DNA of 64,000 nucleotides from Flavobacteriia bacterium (GCA_016183815.1 JACPDW010000015.1:1-64000); one strand, 5' to 3'. Shown: positions 18,355-27,775, counted from the first letter of the stretch. Notes: generated from the letters alone by a model not told the origin. A program made the numbers and translations.

Positions 18355-18373
18355 ATTATAAAAATTAAAGATT

Positions 18374-19969
18374 ATGGAATTTGATATGCCAAAAGAAATT
18401 TCTTCAATCATCAAAGTTTTTGGTGTTGGAGGTGGTGGTGGAAACGCAGTTGGACACATGTACCGTCAAGGTGTGAAAGGAGTTGATTTTGTAATATGTA
18501 ATACTGACAAACAACACTTAGATAAATCACCAGTGTCTTTTAAAATTCAGTTGGGACCAAGTTTAACTGAAGGTCTAGGTGCTGGATCTTTTCCAGAAAC
18601 AGGTAAAAATGCTGCAGTAGAATCCATAGAAGAAATTCGTTCTTACCTTGAAAAAGGCACAAAAATGGTGTTTATTACCGCAGGAATGGGTGGAGGAACA
18701 GGAACTGGTGCTGCTCCTGTGATTGCTCAACTTGCTAAAGAAATGGGAATTCTAACCGTTGGGATTGTAACTTCCCCTTTTCTTTTTGAAGGTAAAACAA
18801 AACTTAAAAATGCAGAAGCTGGGATAGAAGAATTACGTAAACACGTCGATTCATTGCTTGTTATCAATAACGAACGTTTGTTTGAACTTGAAAACAAAAT
18901 CACAATGAATAATGCTTATGCTCAAGCAGATAATGTACTTTGTATTGCTGCAAGAGGTATAGCTGATGTGATTTCAGAAACGGGTATTGTTAACGTCGAT
19001 TTTAATGATGTTAAAACTGTAATGAAAAATTCTGGCGTTGCATTGATGGGAACGGCAAGTGCTGATGGTGAAAACAGAGCTATGGAATGTGTTCAAGCGG
19101 CTTTAACCTCTCCTTTGCTAAACGACAACATTGTTTACGGTGCAAAACACATTATCTTAAACATTTCATACGGAGAAGAAGAAATTACTCTTCAAGAAAT
19201 GAATGAAATCACTAATTATATTCGTCAAGAAGCTGGTGAAGATGCTGATCTATTTTTTGGTCATGTTCATAATCCAGAATTAGGAAATAAAATTAGTATT
19301 ACTTTTATTGCAACAGGATTTAATAAAAACAATGGTTCTTTAGAGAAAAAAGATGAAAATCTTTTAATAAATCATTTAGATGATGAAAGTAAAAGTGAAG
19401 TAAAAGCTCCTTTACAAAGTCCGTTTGATACTTATTCAAATTCGCACAAAGAATCTGAAGTAGAACAGACAATAGACGAACCGTTTTTAAAACAAAACGA
19501 AGAAGTTTTTAATGAAATCCCACATTTGATGGAGGAGGATTTTATTTTAGAAAACGAAGAAAATAGTGTTGAATTTGAATTAAAACCATCAAATGAACCT
19601 GTTACTTTGTTTGAAGAACATATTTTAGAGGAAAAAGAAGAAAAAGTTGTGTTGTATGATTTAGATCAAAACATTGTTTCTCAAAAAGATTCTTCTGAAA
19701 AAAACTCATCATCTGTTAGTGCGGAAGAACAGCAAAAATTAAATCAAAAAAGAATGAATGTTTTTTCAAATCTAGCAAGTCAATTAAAAAAACCTGATGT
19801 TTTAAAAGAAATGGAATCTACTCCAGCTTGGAAAAGACAAAACATTGATTTAGATTTAAGTACACCAAGTAAAGAGCCCTCCGCTTCAAAATATCAAATT
19901 TCTGTTGACGAAAATGGAAAATCAGGTATTAAAGGAAACAACTCTTTTTTACACGGAAATGTTGATTAA
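18374..19969 (+). CDS. ftsZ: Cell division GTPase FtsZ with long C-terminal linker
   Basis: 531 residues, longer than E. coli FtsZ (383). The tubulin signature GGGTGTG is at residues 106-112; N-terminal IKVFGVGGGGGNAV and T7 loop NVDFNDVKTVM are also present. The globular domain ends near residue 318 (ISITFIATGFN). Then comes an acidic, low-complexity linker of about 150 residues and a conserved tail with TPAWKRQNIDLDL and the terminal NSFLHGNVD, resembling tails I know from other flavobacterial FtsZ proteins. It polymerises into the Z-ring and is bound by FtsA. Confidence 0.97.
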   Translation: MEFDMPKEISSIIKVFGVGGGGGNAVGHMYRQGVKGVDFVICNTDKQHLDKSPVSFKIQLGPSLTEGLGAGSFPETGKNAAVESIEEIRSYLEKGTKMVFITAGMGGGTGTGAAPVIAQLAKEMGILTVGIVTSPFLFEGKTKLKNAEAGIEELRKHVDSLLVINNERLFELENKITMNNAYAQADNVLCIAARGIADVISETGIVNVDFNDVKTVMKNSGVALMGTASADGENRAMECVQAALTSPLLNDNIVYGAKHIILNISYGEEEITLQEMNEITNYIRQEAGEDADLFFGHVHNPELGNKISITFIATGFNKNNGSLEKKDENLLINHLDDESKSEVKAPLQSPFDTYSNSHKESEVEQTIDEPFLKQNEEVFNEIPHLMEEDFILENEENSVEFELKPSNEPVTLFEEHILEEKEEKVVLYDLDQNIVSQKDSSEKNSSSVSAEEQQKLNQKRMNVFSNLASQLKKPDVLKEMESTPAWKRQNIDLDLSTPSKEPSASKYQISVDENGKSGIKGNNSFLHGNVD

Positions 19970-19980
19970 AATTAAATTCA

Positions 19981-20427
19981 ATGAGCTTTACAGACAAAAT
20001 TAACGAAGACATAAAAAAAGCAATGTTAGCCAAGGAAAAAGAAAAATTGGCTGCCTTGAGAGATATTAAATCAAAACTACTTTTAGAAGCAACCTCTGGT
20101 GCTGGTGAAGTAAGTGAAGAAGCTGCGATGAAAATTGTTATGAAACTTCATAAACAAAGAATCGAAACATATGATATTTATATCCAACAAAACAGAGAAG
20201 ATTTAGCTAACGAAGAATTATTTCAAGCTAAAATAATTGAGGCATATCTTCCTAAAATGTTATCTGAAGAAGAACTATTACAAGAAGTTAAAAATACTAT
20301 TAATGAATTATCCGCTTCTTCTATGCAAGACTTAGGAAAAGTAATGGGCGTTTTGTCAAAAAAACTTGCTGGGAAAGCAGATGGTAAACTTATTGCTGAC
20401 TTGGTAAAACAAGAATTGAATAAATAA
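19981..20427 (+). CDS. GatB/YqeY domain-containing protein
   Basis: 148 residues, all-helical. The family pattern is clear: IKKAMLAKEKEKLAALRDIKSKLL near the start, KQRIETYDIYIQQNREDLANEE in the middle and IEAYLPKMLSEEEL, DLGKVMGVLSKKLAGKADGKLIADLVKQEL at the end. It is a stand-alone version of the tRNA-binding tail domain of GatB/GatE amidotransferase subunits; the physiological role is not established. It follows ftsZ by 11 bp, an arrangement common in Flavobacteriales, and is probably the last gene of the cluster because a terminator follows. Confidence 0.9.
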   Translation: MSFTDKINEDIKKAMLAKEKEKLAALRDIKSKLLLEATSGAGEVSEEAAMKIVMKLHKQRIETYDIYIQQNREDLANEELFQAKIIEAYLPKMLSEEELLQEVKNTINELSASSMQDLGKVMGVLSKKLAGKADGKLIADLVKQELNK

Positions 20428-20456
20428 AACCAATACACAAATCTTAAATTACAAAT

Positions 20457-20492
20457 AAAAAATCATTCATTTTGAATGGTTTTTTGTTTTTT
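20457..20492 (+). terminator. Intrinsic terminator of the division cluster
   Basis: Stem AAATCATTCA (20460-20469), 3-nt loop TTT, and complementary TGAATGGTTT (20473-20482) with one T-G pair, followed by a T-rich tract to 20492. It lies 30 bases after the YqeY stop and closes the long mraZ-to-yqeY run. Confidence 0.75.
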
Positions 20493-20531
20493 ATACTATT
20501 ATTTATTAATTTCACTTTTTAATACCTTACT

Positions 20532-20783
20532 ATGAGATATATGATTCTATTTTTCCTATCATTAATTTTTTTTTCTTGTTCTACAAAAGACGAAGCTTTT
20601 TGTAAATGTCTAGAATACAGCAAAAAACTTGATTCATTGTCGATTGATGTTCAAAAAAATAAAAACAAAAAAATCATTAAGGAATTTCAATTAGTAAAAA
20701 ATAAAAAACTTAAACATTGTTTCCCTTTTAAAACTCTTTCAGGTAAAGAATTGTTGGAGAAAAAAGAATCCTGCTTAAAATAA
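20532..20783 (+). CDS. Small Cys-containing lipoprotein of unknown function
   Basis: 83 residues. A lipoprotein signal peptide ends in the lipobox SLIFFSC (lipidated Cys about residue 16). The mature part is Lys-rich and has three more cysteines (FCKCLEY, KHCFPF) plus one near the end (ESCLK), so disulfides are likely. I do not recognise a family. It lies 3 bp before the sensor kinase gene and may be co-transcribed with it, which could make it an envelope accessory to that sensor. A second small Cys lipoprotein at 33863-34093 has a similar CLC/CKC plus terminal Cys layout. Confidence 0.65.
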   Translation: MRYMILFFLSLIFFSCSTKDEAFCKCLEYSKKLDSLSIDVQKNKNKKIIKEFQLVKNKKLKHCFPFKTLSGKELLEKKESCLK

Positions 20784-20786
20784 ATT

Positions 20787-23741
20787 ATGAATAAGGTTTA
20801 TTCTAATAAATTTTTTTGTGGAATTTTTATTTTACTTATTTCATTACTATTTAATGAAAGTCATGCTCACGAATATGTTTATGGTAATAAAATCCAAAAT
20901 CCTCAATCTGATTTTACCATTTCAAAATTTACAATTAAACAAGGTTTACCACAGAATCAAATTCAATTTATAAAAGAATTTAAAGACGGAAGAATAATAT
21001 TGTCAACAATAAATGGTATTTGCACTTTTGATGGCAAAACATTTTCAATGATTAAAACCAATAATCAATACAGAAAGTTTGTTTTTAATGAATTGTTTTT
21101 TTTGAAGAACAATAGAATTTCTGGAACTGTCTATAATGGTGGTTTTGCTCATATATATCCTAAGTTTAAAAAAATTAATAATAACCATTTTATAATTCAA
21201 GAGGGAGATTTTTTGTATGGATTGGCTTTAAATGGTGAAGTCAATTGGAATAACGGGAAAGATGATTATTTTAAAAAAATATTTGACTCTAAAATCACTA
21301 ATCCTATTTCTTTTCTAAAAATTAATCAAGGATTTATCATATCAAACAAAGATAAAATTAATATTTTTAATATTAAAGGGGAAATTATTAAAGCAATACA
21401 AATTAAACTGGTTTCTAAAATAATAAAAACTAAAAAAGGGGACTTTTTATTTGCAAATGCACAATCAATATTTAAAATGGACAAACAGTTTTCAATAAAA
21501 AAAATAACTGATTTTAATGAATTTACTTATGTTGCTGATATTCTTCAATTAAAATCTGATTTATATTATATAGCTAGTAATCGCGGACTAATAAAATTAG
21601 AAAAAAACCAACTTAAAATTTACAATTTAGAAAACGGTTTTCCTACCAATAATATTAGTACAATATTTTATCATAAAAAAAGTGACATACTGATGGTTGG
21701 TACTCGCGACAATGGTTTGTTATTCCTTCATTTTAACAAATTTAAACCATTATCAACTCCAAAAGAAGCTCTAAATACTTCATTCTTGTCCATTGTTCGT
21801 TATAAAAATACAATTTTATCTGCAACAAATGTGAATAATATTTATTCTGTTAATTCAAAAAATAAAACTGCTGAAGAGTTTATCACCGACCCATATTACT
21901 TTTCCTCACTTGCTGTTGTAAACGACACGATTTTGGCTGGCACTTGGGGTGATGGAATAATTCTATTTAAAGAAAAACAAAAAGTAGGAAATGTAAATTT
22001 AAGTACTGAATTGCCCGATTTAAATGTACATGGAGTTTTTCAAGATTCAAAAAAAAGAATATGGGTTGCAACAAGTAATGGCTTATCTATTGGAAAAAAT
22101 TTAAAAAATATTAAGGTGTTTTTTAGAAAAAATGAAAAATTTATCTCATTTTATGAGTTGAAAAACAAAAACATTTGCGTTGGTAGCTCTGAAGGTATTT
22201 ATATTTTTGATTCAAATGCACGATTAATTAAAACATTAGGAAAAAAAGATGGTTATTATGGTACTGAAGTCCGTTCTTTTTATGAAGATTACGAAGGAAA
22301 GTTGTGGTTTGGATCATATAATGGAGGTTTGTATTGTTACCATAAAAATTCATTAGTCTCTTTAAACAAAAAAAAGAATTGTCAGTTACCACAAGACGTC
22401 TTTACATTAATTAAAAAAGGAAATCATCTTTTTATGAGTGGTAATTTAGGTGTTTTTTCTATAAAGGAAAAGGATTTAAACAATTTTTATTACAATAGAA
22501 TAAACTATTTAATCCCTTATCACTATGCAGAGTATTCAGGAATGATTAATTCCGAATTAAATGGTGGATTTTTTAATAATCATTTAATAGAAGAAAATAC
22601 TATTATTTTCCCTTCTATTGAAGGATTGTTGTTTTTTGATAATTACACTAATAATTTAGAAAAAACTGTGCTTATTCTTAAAAAATTATTTGTTAATGAT
22701 ACTTTATATTTAGAGAAAAGTCGAGAGTTTTCACCTCAAACAGTACAAGTAAATTTTATGTTTTCAAGTAATCAATTTGACCCAGGTAATCTAATTTACT
22801 ATCAATATAAAATAAACAAGAAAGGTAAAAATTCAGATTGGAGTAGTTTGCAATTAAATTCCAATATTTCTTTAAAATTATTACCTCCAGGTGAATATGA
22901 ATTAAGTGTAAGAGCAATTGATTCAAACAATGATCCTAATCCTTTGGTTCTAAAAGAATATTTTTACATCAAACCACATTATTATCAATCTATTCCCTTT
23001 TTGATTATTGTTTCCTTTTTATTGTTATTTTTAATTATTTCTATTGTCGTATTTCAGTTACGTTCTATCGAAAAGAAAAAAATTGAAGAAGAAAAATGGA
23101 AAACGCAAATAGGAAAATTACAAATTGACGCAATACACGCTAGAATGGATCCACATTTTATGTTTAATGCATTAAATACAATCAAATATCTTTTAGTTTC
23201 TAAAAAAAATATAGAAGCTGAAAATTTATTAAATAGATTTTCTTTATTATTAAGGAAATATTTAAATTATTCCGATACGAATTACGTTCTTGTCTCAGAA
23301 GAAATTGAATTGTTGTCGCTCTATGTAGAAATTGAAAAACAGCGATTTTCACCTTCTTTTGAATTTGATGTTTTATGTGATCAAAATTTAAATGGAATTA
23401 AAATACCGAGTATGCTGATTCAACCATTTTTAGAAAACGCAATAATACACGGTATCAGTCAAATAAAGTACTCAGGAAAAATATCTCTTTCTTTTAAACA
23501 TAACGAAAATGATTTAATAATAATTTTAACTGATAATGGAATAGGCATTAATATTACCCAAAAAAATGTATCAAAAATTTCTGCACACATCTCAAGAGGA
23601 ATTTCATTAATTAAAGATAAAATCAATTATTTGAAACACAACGACGGTTTAAATATTGAATGGGCAATGAAACCCTTTTCACCTAATGGCACTGTTGTTG
23701 AACTTGTTTTTAGAAATTATTTAGACCCCGACTTAATATGA
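20787..23741 (+). CDS. Propeller-type sensor histidine kinase (Reg_prop/Y_Y_Y - LytS-like kinase)
   Basis: 984 residues. Signal peptide (about 1-27), then a long periplasmic part of two-component-regulator propeller repeats (LPQNQIQFIKEFKDGRIILS, GLPTNNISTIF, VFQDSKKRIWVATSNGL, FYEDYEGKLWFGSYNGGL) ending in a Y_Y_Y domain (LIYYQYKINKKG...LPPGEYELSVRAID). One membrane span (about 733-757) and a coiled linker lead to a His_kinase domain of the LytS/YehU type with MDPHFMFNALNTIK (phospho-acceptor His790) and an ATPase domain (QPFLENAIIHG, DNGIGI). It would sense an envelope signal and phosphorylate the LytTR regulator, whose start overlaps its stop as ATGA. The ligand is unknown; no polysaccharide locus is adjacent. 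Confidence 0.92.
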   Translation: MNKVYSNKFFCGIFILLISLLFNESHAHEYVYGNKIQNPQSDFTISKFTIKQGLPQNQIQFIKEFKDGRIILSTINGICTFDGKTFSMIKTNNQYRKFVFNELFFLKNNRISGTVYNGGFAHIYPKFKKINNNHFIIQEGDFLYGLALNGEVNWNNGKDDYFKKIFDSKITNPISFLKINQGFIISNKDKINIFNIKGEIIKAIQIKLVSKIIKTKKGDFLFANAQSIFKMDKQFSIKKITDFNEFTYVADILQLKSDLYYIASNRGLIKLEKNQLKIYNLENGFPTNNISTIFYHKKSDILMVGTRDNGLLFLHFNKFKPLSTPKEALNTSFLSIVRYKNTILSATNVNNIYSVNSKNKTAEEFITDPYYFSSLAVVNDTILAGTWGDGIILFKEKQKVGNVNLSTELPDLNVHGVFQDSKKRIWVATSNGLSIGKNLKNIKVFFRKNEKFISFYELKNKNICVGSSEGIYIFDSNARLIKTLGKKDGYYGTEVRSFYEDYEGKLWFGSYNGGLYCYHKNSLVSLNKKKNCQLPQDVFTLIKKGNHLFMSGNLGVFSIKEKDLNNFYYNRINYLIPYHYAEYSGMINSELNGGFFNNHLIEENTIIFPSIEGLLFFDNYTNNLEKTVLILKKLFVNDTLYLEKSREFSPQTVQVNFMFSSNQFDPGNLIYYQYKINKKGKNSDWSSLQLNSNISLKLLPPGEYELSVRAIDSNNDPNPLVLKEYFYIKPHYYQSIPFLIIVSFLLLFLIISIVVFQLRSIEKKKIEEEKWKTQIGKLQIDAIHARMDPHFMFNALNTIKYLLVSKKNIEAENLLNRFSLLLRKYLNYSDTNYVLVSEEIELLSLYVEIEKQRFSPSFEFDVLCDQNLNGIKIPSMLIQPFLENAIIHGISQIKYSGKISLSFKHNENDLIIILTDNGIGINITQKNVSKISAHISRGISLIKDKINYLKHNDGLNIEWAMKPFSPNGTVVELVFRNYLDPDLI

Positions 23742-24436
23742 AATGTTGTATAATTGAAGATGAATTTGCTTCTCGTCAACTGATAAAGATGAAGCTAAAT
23801 CAATATTTTCCGAATATTACCGTTATTAATGAAATTGACAATATTGAAGATGGAAAATTGTTTTTGTCTGAAAACGAAGTTGATTTTATTTTTCTAGACA
23901 TAGAAATTAAAGGCGGACAAAGTTTTATTATTTTGGATTTTTTAAAAAGTTTTTCTTTTGAAATTATATTTATAACAGCGTATGATCAATATGCTTTAAA
24001 AGCTTTTACGTATCATGCACTACATTATATTTTAAAGCCGTTTCAAGACGATGAATTTATAATAGCAATACAAAGAACTACTGAAAACTTCAAGAAAAAG
24101 AAAAAATCTTTAAATAGAATCTTTGTGCCTTCAAAAAACGACATTTTAATGCTTCCAATCGATGAAATTTATTATATAAAATCTGATGGTCAATATACTA
24201 CTATTCACACAGAAAATAGAATTTATACTTCTACCAAAAGTTTAGGAGAATACTATGATAAATTAGATAAATCATTTTTTTTTAGGGTTCATCACTCTTT
24301 TATCGTAAATGTGAGTAAAATGCTTAGATATGAAAAAAAAAGAAATGGCTTAATTACTTTACTAAATGAAGTAAAAATTCCAATTTCTCAAAGAAAATTA
24401 ATTGATTTTGAACGATTTATTTCAAAAGTTCTTTAA
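23738..24436 (+). CDS. LytTR-family response regulator
   Basis: 232 residues. Receiver domain (about 1-120) with acidic pair IEDE, phosphorylation site Asp54 (FIFLDIEIKGG), Thr/Ser switch ITAYDQYALKAF and Lys in ILKPF. C-terminal LytTR DNA-binding domain (about 130-232) with DEIYYIKSDGQYTTIHTENR and FFRVHHSFIVNVSKM. It is the cognate partner of the preceding kinase (4-bp overlap). Targets are unknown. It converges with dtd, leaving 16 bp. Confidence 0.93.
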   Translation: MKCCIIEDEFASRQLIKMKLNQYFPNITVINEIDNIEDGKLFLSENEVDFIFLDIEIKGGQSFIILDFLKSFSFEIIFITAYDQYALKAFTYHALHYILKPFQDDEFIIAIQRTTENFKKKKKSLNRIFVPSKNDILMLPIDEIYYIKSDGQYTTIHTENRIYTSTKSLGEYYDKLDKSFFFRVHHSFIVNVSKMLRYEKKRNGLITLLNEVKIPISQRKLIDFERFISKVL

Positions 24437-24452
24437 TAATATTTAAACTATA

Positions 24453-24905
24453 TTATATTTTTTCTTTGCTATCCATATAAAAAGTTACTGGTCCATCGTT
24501 TATTGAATGGATTTTCATGTCTGCTCCAAAAACTCCAGTTTTGACACTTAGAATGTTTTTTTTGCATTCTTGTATAAAACTCTCATAAAGTAGTTTTGCT
24601 TTTTCTGGAAGTGCCGCTGATGCAAAACTAGGTCTGTTTCCTTTTTTACAAGAGCCAAAAAGTGTAAACTGACTGATGACAAGTAACTCAAGATTTGATT
24701 GTGAAAGTATTGACTTGTCCATTTTTCCATCTTCATTTGGGAAAATACGCAGATTAATAATTTTTTTAACCATATAATGAAGGTCTTCTTCTGTATCATC
24801 GTGGGATATACCTAGATATATTAGTAAACCTGCATTAATATCGGAGATTTGTACTCCATCAACAAAAACTTTAGATTCCTTTACCCTTTGAATAATTACC
24901 CTCAT
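24453..24905 (-). CDS. dtd: D-aminoacyl-tRNA deacylase
   Basis: 150 residues, the full family length. MRVIIQRVKESKVFVDG at the N-terminus, the catalytic-region motif LLVISQFTLFGSCKKGNRPSF and the C-terminal INDGPVTFYMDS containing the cross-subunit Gly-Pro are all present. The homodimeric cytoplasmic enzyme hydrolyses D-amino acids (and Gly) wrongly attached to tRNA. Its ATG overlaps the rsgA stop by 4 bp (ATGA), so the two are translationally coupled. Confidence 0.95.
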   Translation of the reverse strand: MRVIIQRVKESKVFVDGVQISDINAGLLIYLGISHDDTEEDLHYMVKKIINLRIFPNEDGKMDKSILSQSNLELLVISQFTLFGSCKKGNRPSFASAALPEKAKLLYESFIQECKKNILSVKTGVFGADMKIHSINDGPVTFYMDSKEKI

Positions 24906-25846
24906 GAAAATTTATTTTTTCGATGTGTATCTTCTTCTTCTTCATTCATCATTTGAAGGTAGTTTTGATATCTTGATGAATTAATTATATCTAAATCAAC
25001 AGCTTTTTTGACAGCACATTCAGGTTCGTTTATATGTAAACAATTGTAGTATTTGCATTTTCCTAATACATTTCTCATTTCAGGAAAATAATGTGCAAAA
25101 TTTTCTTTATCCAATTCAACCAAACCAAAAGCTCTTATCCCTGGTGTATCAATAACATAAGAATCAATCGACAAATGATACATTTCAGCAAAGGTTGTGG
25201 TATGTTTGCCTTGTTTGTTAGCGACGGAAATGTTTCCTTTTTTTAAATTGATTGCTGTATCCAAAGAGGAAATAAAGGTGCTTTTACCTACTCCACTGTT
25301 TCCTGCAAGCACCACCTGTTTGTTTTTCATTAAACTTATTATTTCATTTTTATTGTCTTGATGAAACATTGAATATTGATAACAATGATATCCAATATTT
25401 TGATAAACAGCACTTAATATTTCAATTTCTTTTTTTTCAACTTCATTGTAAATGTCCATTTTATTAAACAGAATAATCGTTGGTATTCTAAAAGATTCTA
25501 AACTAACCAAAAACCTATCGATAAATAATTGATGTGTAAAAGGTTCTTTTAAGGTGTAAACCAAAATAGCTAAATCAACATTAGCGGCAATAATTTGTTT
25601 TTGTTTACTTAGATTGGTTGACTTTCTAATAATATAATTTTTTCTTTTTAGAATATTAAGAATCGTATGAATACCTTCTTCGTCTTTATCTTTGCTTAAC
25701 TCTACATTGTCACCAACGGCAATTGGATTGGTTGTTTTTAATTCTTCTAGACGTATTTTCCCTCTTAACCTAGCTGTAATGATGGTTTTATTTCCTAACT
25801 CAACCAAATAACGATTACTGGTAGATTTTAAAACTTTTCCTAACAT
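24902..25846 (-). CDS. rsgA: Small ribosomal subunit biogenesis GTPase RsgA
   Basis: 314 residues. An OB-fold N-terminus (about 1-70) is followed by a circularly permuted GTPase domain in the order G4 (LFNKMD), G1 (LAGNSGVGKSTFISSL), G3 (VIDTPGIRAFGL). The C-terminal zinc knuckle is CKYYNCLHINEPECAVKKA (Cys, Cys, His, Cys). RsgA assists late maturation of the 30S subunit. It is upstream of, and overlaps, dtd; the DUF420 gene ends 71 bp before its start. Confidence 0.95.
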   Translation of the reverse strand: MLGKVLKSTSNRYLVELGNKTIITARLRGKIRLEELKTTNPIAVGDNVELSKDKDEEGIHTILNILKRKNYIIRKSTNLSKQKQIIAANVDLAILVYTLKEPFTHQLFIDRFLVSLESFRIPTIILFNKMDIYNEVEKKEIEILSAVYQNIGYHCYQYSMFHQDNKNEIISLMKNKQVVLAGNSGVGKSTFISSLDTAINLKKGNISVANKQGKHTTTFAEMYHLSIDSYVIDTPGIRAFGLVELDKENFAHYFPEMRNVLGKCKYYNCLHINEPECAVKKAVDLDIINSSRYQNYLQMMNEEEEDTHRKNKFS

Positions 25847-25917
25847 TTATTTTGGTAAAATCGATTCACTAATACAGAAAACAATAAATTATAAACTACA
25901 ATATTAATGTAAATTTT

Positions 25918-26457
25918 CTATTTTATATAATAAGGTGAAATCATAAGATAAACTACAACACCAGACGTTGTAACATAAAACCAAAGTGGCCATGCATATC
26001 TTGCCCATTTTTTATGTCGAACAAAATCTCCTTTCCAAGCATAAAAATAGGTAAATAATACAAATGGAATCACCACTATACTTAACAAAATATGGCTTAT
26101 CAAAATTAGGTAGTAAACGGGAACACTCCATCCAATTCCTCCATATTTTGTAGATTCGTTTGTTATATGATAAGTAACATACATCAATAAAAATAAGATT
26201 GATAAAATAAAGCAAATTCGAATAAAATATTGATGAAGCTTAATATTTTTCATTTTAATAGCAATTAAAGCAGAAAGTAATAATATAGAAGTAATTCCAT
26301 TTAAAGTAGCATAAATTGGTGGCAAAAAGTCAAGCCCTTCCATTCTAAATTTTATAGAAAACAAAGAAAAAGTTAAAATTGGAATTACAATTGACAATAA
26401 AATGATGATTTTTTTTCTGTTTGCAATTTGAGATGGAGTTTTTACAGTTTCATTCAT
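25918..26457 (-). CDS. DUF420 family membrane protein, oxidase-linked
   Basis: 179 residues with five predicted membrane spans. The DUF420 pattern is visible: LPPIYATLNGITSILLLSALIAIK, LHQYFIRICFILSILFL, YHITNESTKYGG, YYLILISHILLSIVVIPFVLF and a C-terminal RHKKWARYAWPLWFYVTTSGVVVYLM. DUF420 proteins (CtaM in Staphylococcus) are linked to heme-copper oxidase assembly. The gene overlaps the SCO gene by 8 bp and is the last member of the cytochrome oxidase operon. Confidence 0.88.
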   Translation of the reverse strand: MNETVKTPSQIANRKKIIILLSIVIPILTFSLFSIKFRMEGLDFLPPIYATLNGITSILLLSALIAIKMKNIKLHQYFIRICFILSILFLLMYVTYHITNESTKYGGIGWSVPVYYLILISHILLSIVVIPFVLFTYFYAWKGDFVRHKKWARYAWPLWFYVTTSGVVVYLMISPYYIK

Positions 26458-27088
26458 TGTTTAATAAAATTTGAATATCTTTATTAAGTTTATCTACTTC
26501 ATTTGAATCTGTTCCAACATAAACGCCCCTAACGTATTTGTTTTTATCAATCAAAACAAAAGCGGGTGAATGTGCATATCCTCCTTCCGATTCAATATCT
26601 TTATGGGCAAAAATTAAAAAATGTTCAATACCTAATTGGTGTGTTTCTTCTTCATCTCCAGTTAAAAAATCCCAATTTTTAGCATTTATGGTGTATTTGT
26701 TTCGGTAATTCTTTAAAACTGATGGTTTGTCAAAATCTGGGTTTATAGTAAAAGAAACGAATTGTATTTTATTCTCAAAATGTTTTGTGAGTTTTTGCAG
26801 GCGTTTCATTTGTTTTGTCATTTTAGGACAAATTGTGGGGCAAGATGTAAAAAAGAAATCTGCAACTATAATTTTATTTTGATATTTAGTTTTTGAATAA
26901 ATCCAAACGGAATCGTGGTTTAAAAAAGAAAAATCAGGAATTTTTGGATAAACACTGTCTTCTTTTTGAGTTTTTTCATTAAACACAACATCAACTTGTC
27001 CTAAATAAGGTAGTTTTTTCTGTTCTTTTTTATTTGAGCAAGAAAAAAGAAAAATAAGAATTAAAGTAAATGAGACAGATTTTAACAT
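26450..27088 (-). CDS. SCO1/SenC family copper chaperone lipoprotein
   Basis: 212 residues. A lipoprotein signal peptide ends at FLFSC. Thioredoxin-like SCO domain with the copper-binding motif FTSCPTICPKM (CxxxC) and the third ligand His in GGYAHSPAFVLIDK. It would deliver copper to the CuA site of cytochrome oxidase subunit II on the periplasmic face. It is followed, with an 8-bp overlap, by the DUF420 gene and preceded by a second SCO-like gene 8 bp away. Confidence 0.92.
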   Translation of the reverse strand: MLKSVSFTLILIFLFSCSNKKEQKKLPYLGQVDVVFNEKTQKEDSVYPKIPDFSFLNHDSVWIYSKTKYQNKIIVADFFFTSCPTICPKMTKQMKRLQKLTKHFENKIQFVSFTINPDFDKPSVLKNYRNKYTINAKNWDFLTGDEEETHQLGIEHFLIFAHKDIESEGGYAHSPAFVLIDKNKYVRGVYVGTDSNEVDKLNKDIQILLNNE

Positions 27089-27096
27089 TAACTACT

Positions 27097-27774
27097 TCAT
27101 TTTTTTAATTTTTCTTTGTCGTATTGTTTGTCAAGCAAAGCGATATAGTCTTTCATTTTTCTAATCATTCCTTCCGTTTTTCCATTTAAAACCATTCTTA
27201 AATGACCATTTTTATCCATCAAAAGCAATAATTCTTGAAATGCTTCTCCACCATAATACTTTTCTCCTTTTTGAAGAAGAGACTGTTTGTTGTGGGTTAT
27301 ATTGTAAAGTGCTTTAGCGTCGCCACGAACTAGCATCCATTGTTTTGGATTGTATTGTTCTACTTGGTCATTTATTGTTTGAAAAATGGTTTGAAATTTG
27401 TCCACTCCATTTCCTTTTCCATCGGTGATGATGCTAATTAGTTTAACATGAGCTAATTTTTTTGGATTTTTTCTAATATGTTGATAAATCATTTGATTTA
27501 AATGCCAAAAAGAAATCGAACACGAATCAGGGCAACTTTCTTGCAAAACGGAGAATAAAACTACATTATCTTTAAAATCCTTTTTGGTAATTGAATTTCC
27601 ATTAATATCAATAAATCTAAAATCGGGAACTTTTCCGTAATCGGATAATGTTTCAAATTTATGTTCACAACCTTGTTTAGAAACAAATACTAAAATGGAA
27701 GCAGGACCAATTAAAAGAAATAGAAGAATCCAAAAATTTCTTTTCTTTTTCCTTTCTGATTTATTTAAACTCAT
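27097..27774 (-). CDS. SCO-like thioredoxin-fold membrane-anchored protein lacking the copper-ligand His
   Basis: 225 residues. One N-terminal membrane span (FWILLFLLIGPASILVFVS, about 14-32) follows a Lys/Arg-rich start, so it is anchored rather than lipidated. The domain has the SCO layout: VPDFRFIDINGNSITKKDFKDNVVLFSVLQESCPDSCSI with a CxxxC pair. At the place where SCO proteins carry the third copper ligand (AHSPAFVLID in the neighbour) this protein reads GGEAFQELLLLMD, with no His. I infer a thiol-disulfide role in CuA-site assembly rather than copper transfer. It lies between subunit IV (1-bp gap) and the canonical SCO gene. Confidence 0.8.
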   Translation of the reverse strand: MSLNKSERKKKRNFWILLFLLIGPASILVFVSKQGCEHKFETLSDYGKVPDFRFIDINGNSITKKDFKDNVVLFSVLQESCPDSCSISFWHLNQMIYQHIRKNPKKLAHVKLISIITDGKGNGVDKFQTIFQTINDQVEQYNPKQWMLVRGDAKALYNITHNKQSLLQKGEKYYGGEAFQELLLLMDKNGHLRMVLNGKTEGMIRKMKDYIALLDKQYDKEKLKK

Positions 27775-27775
27775 T

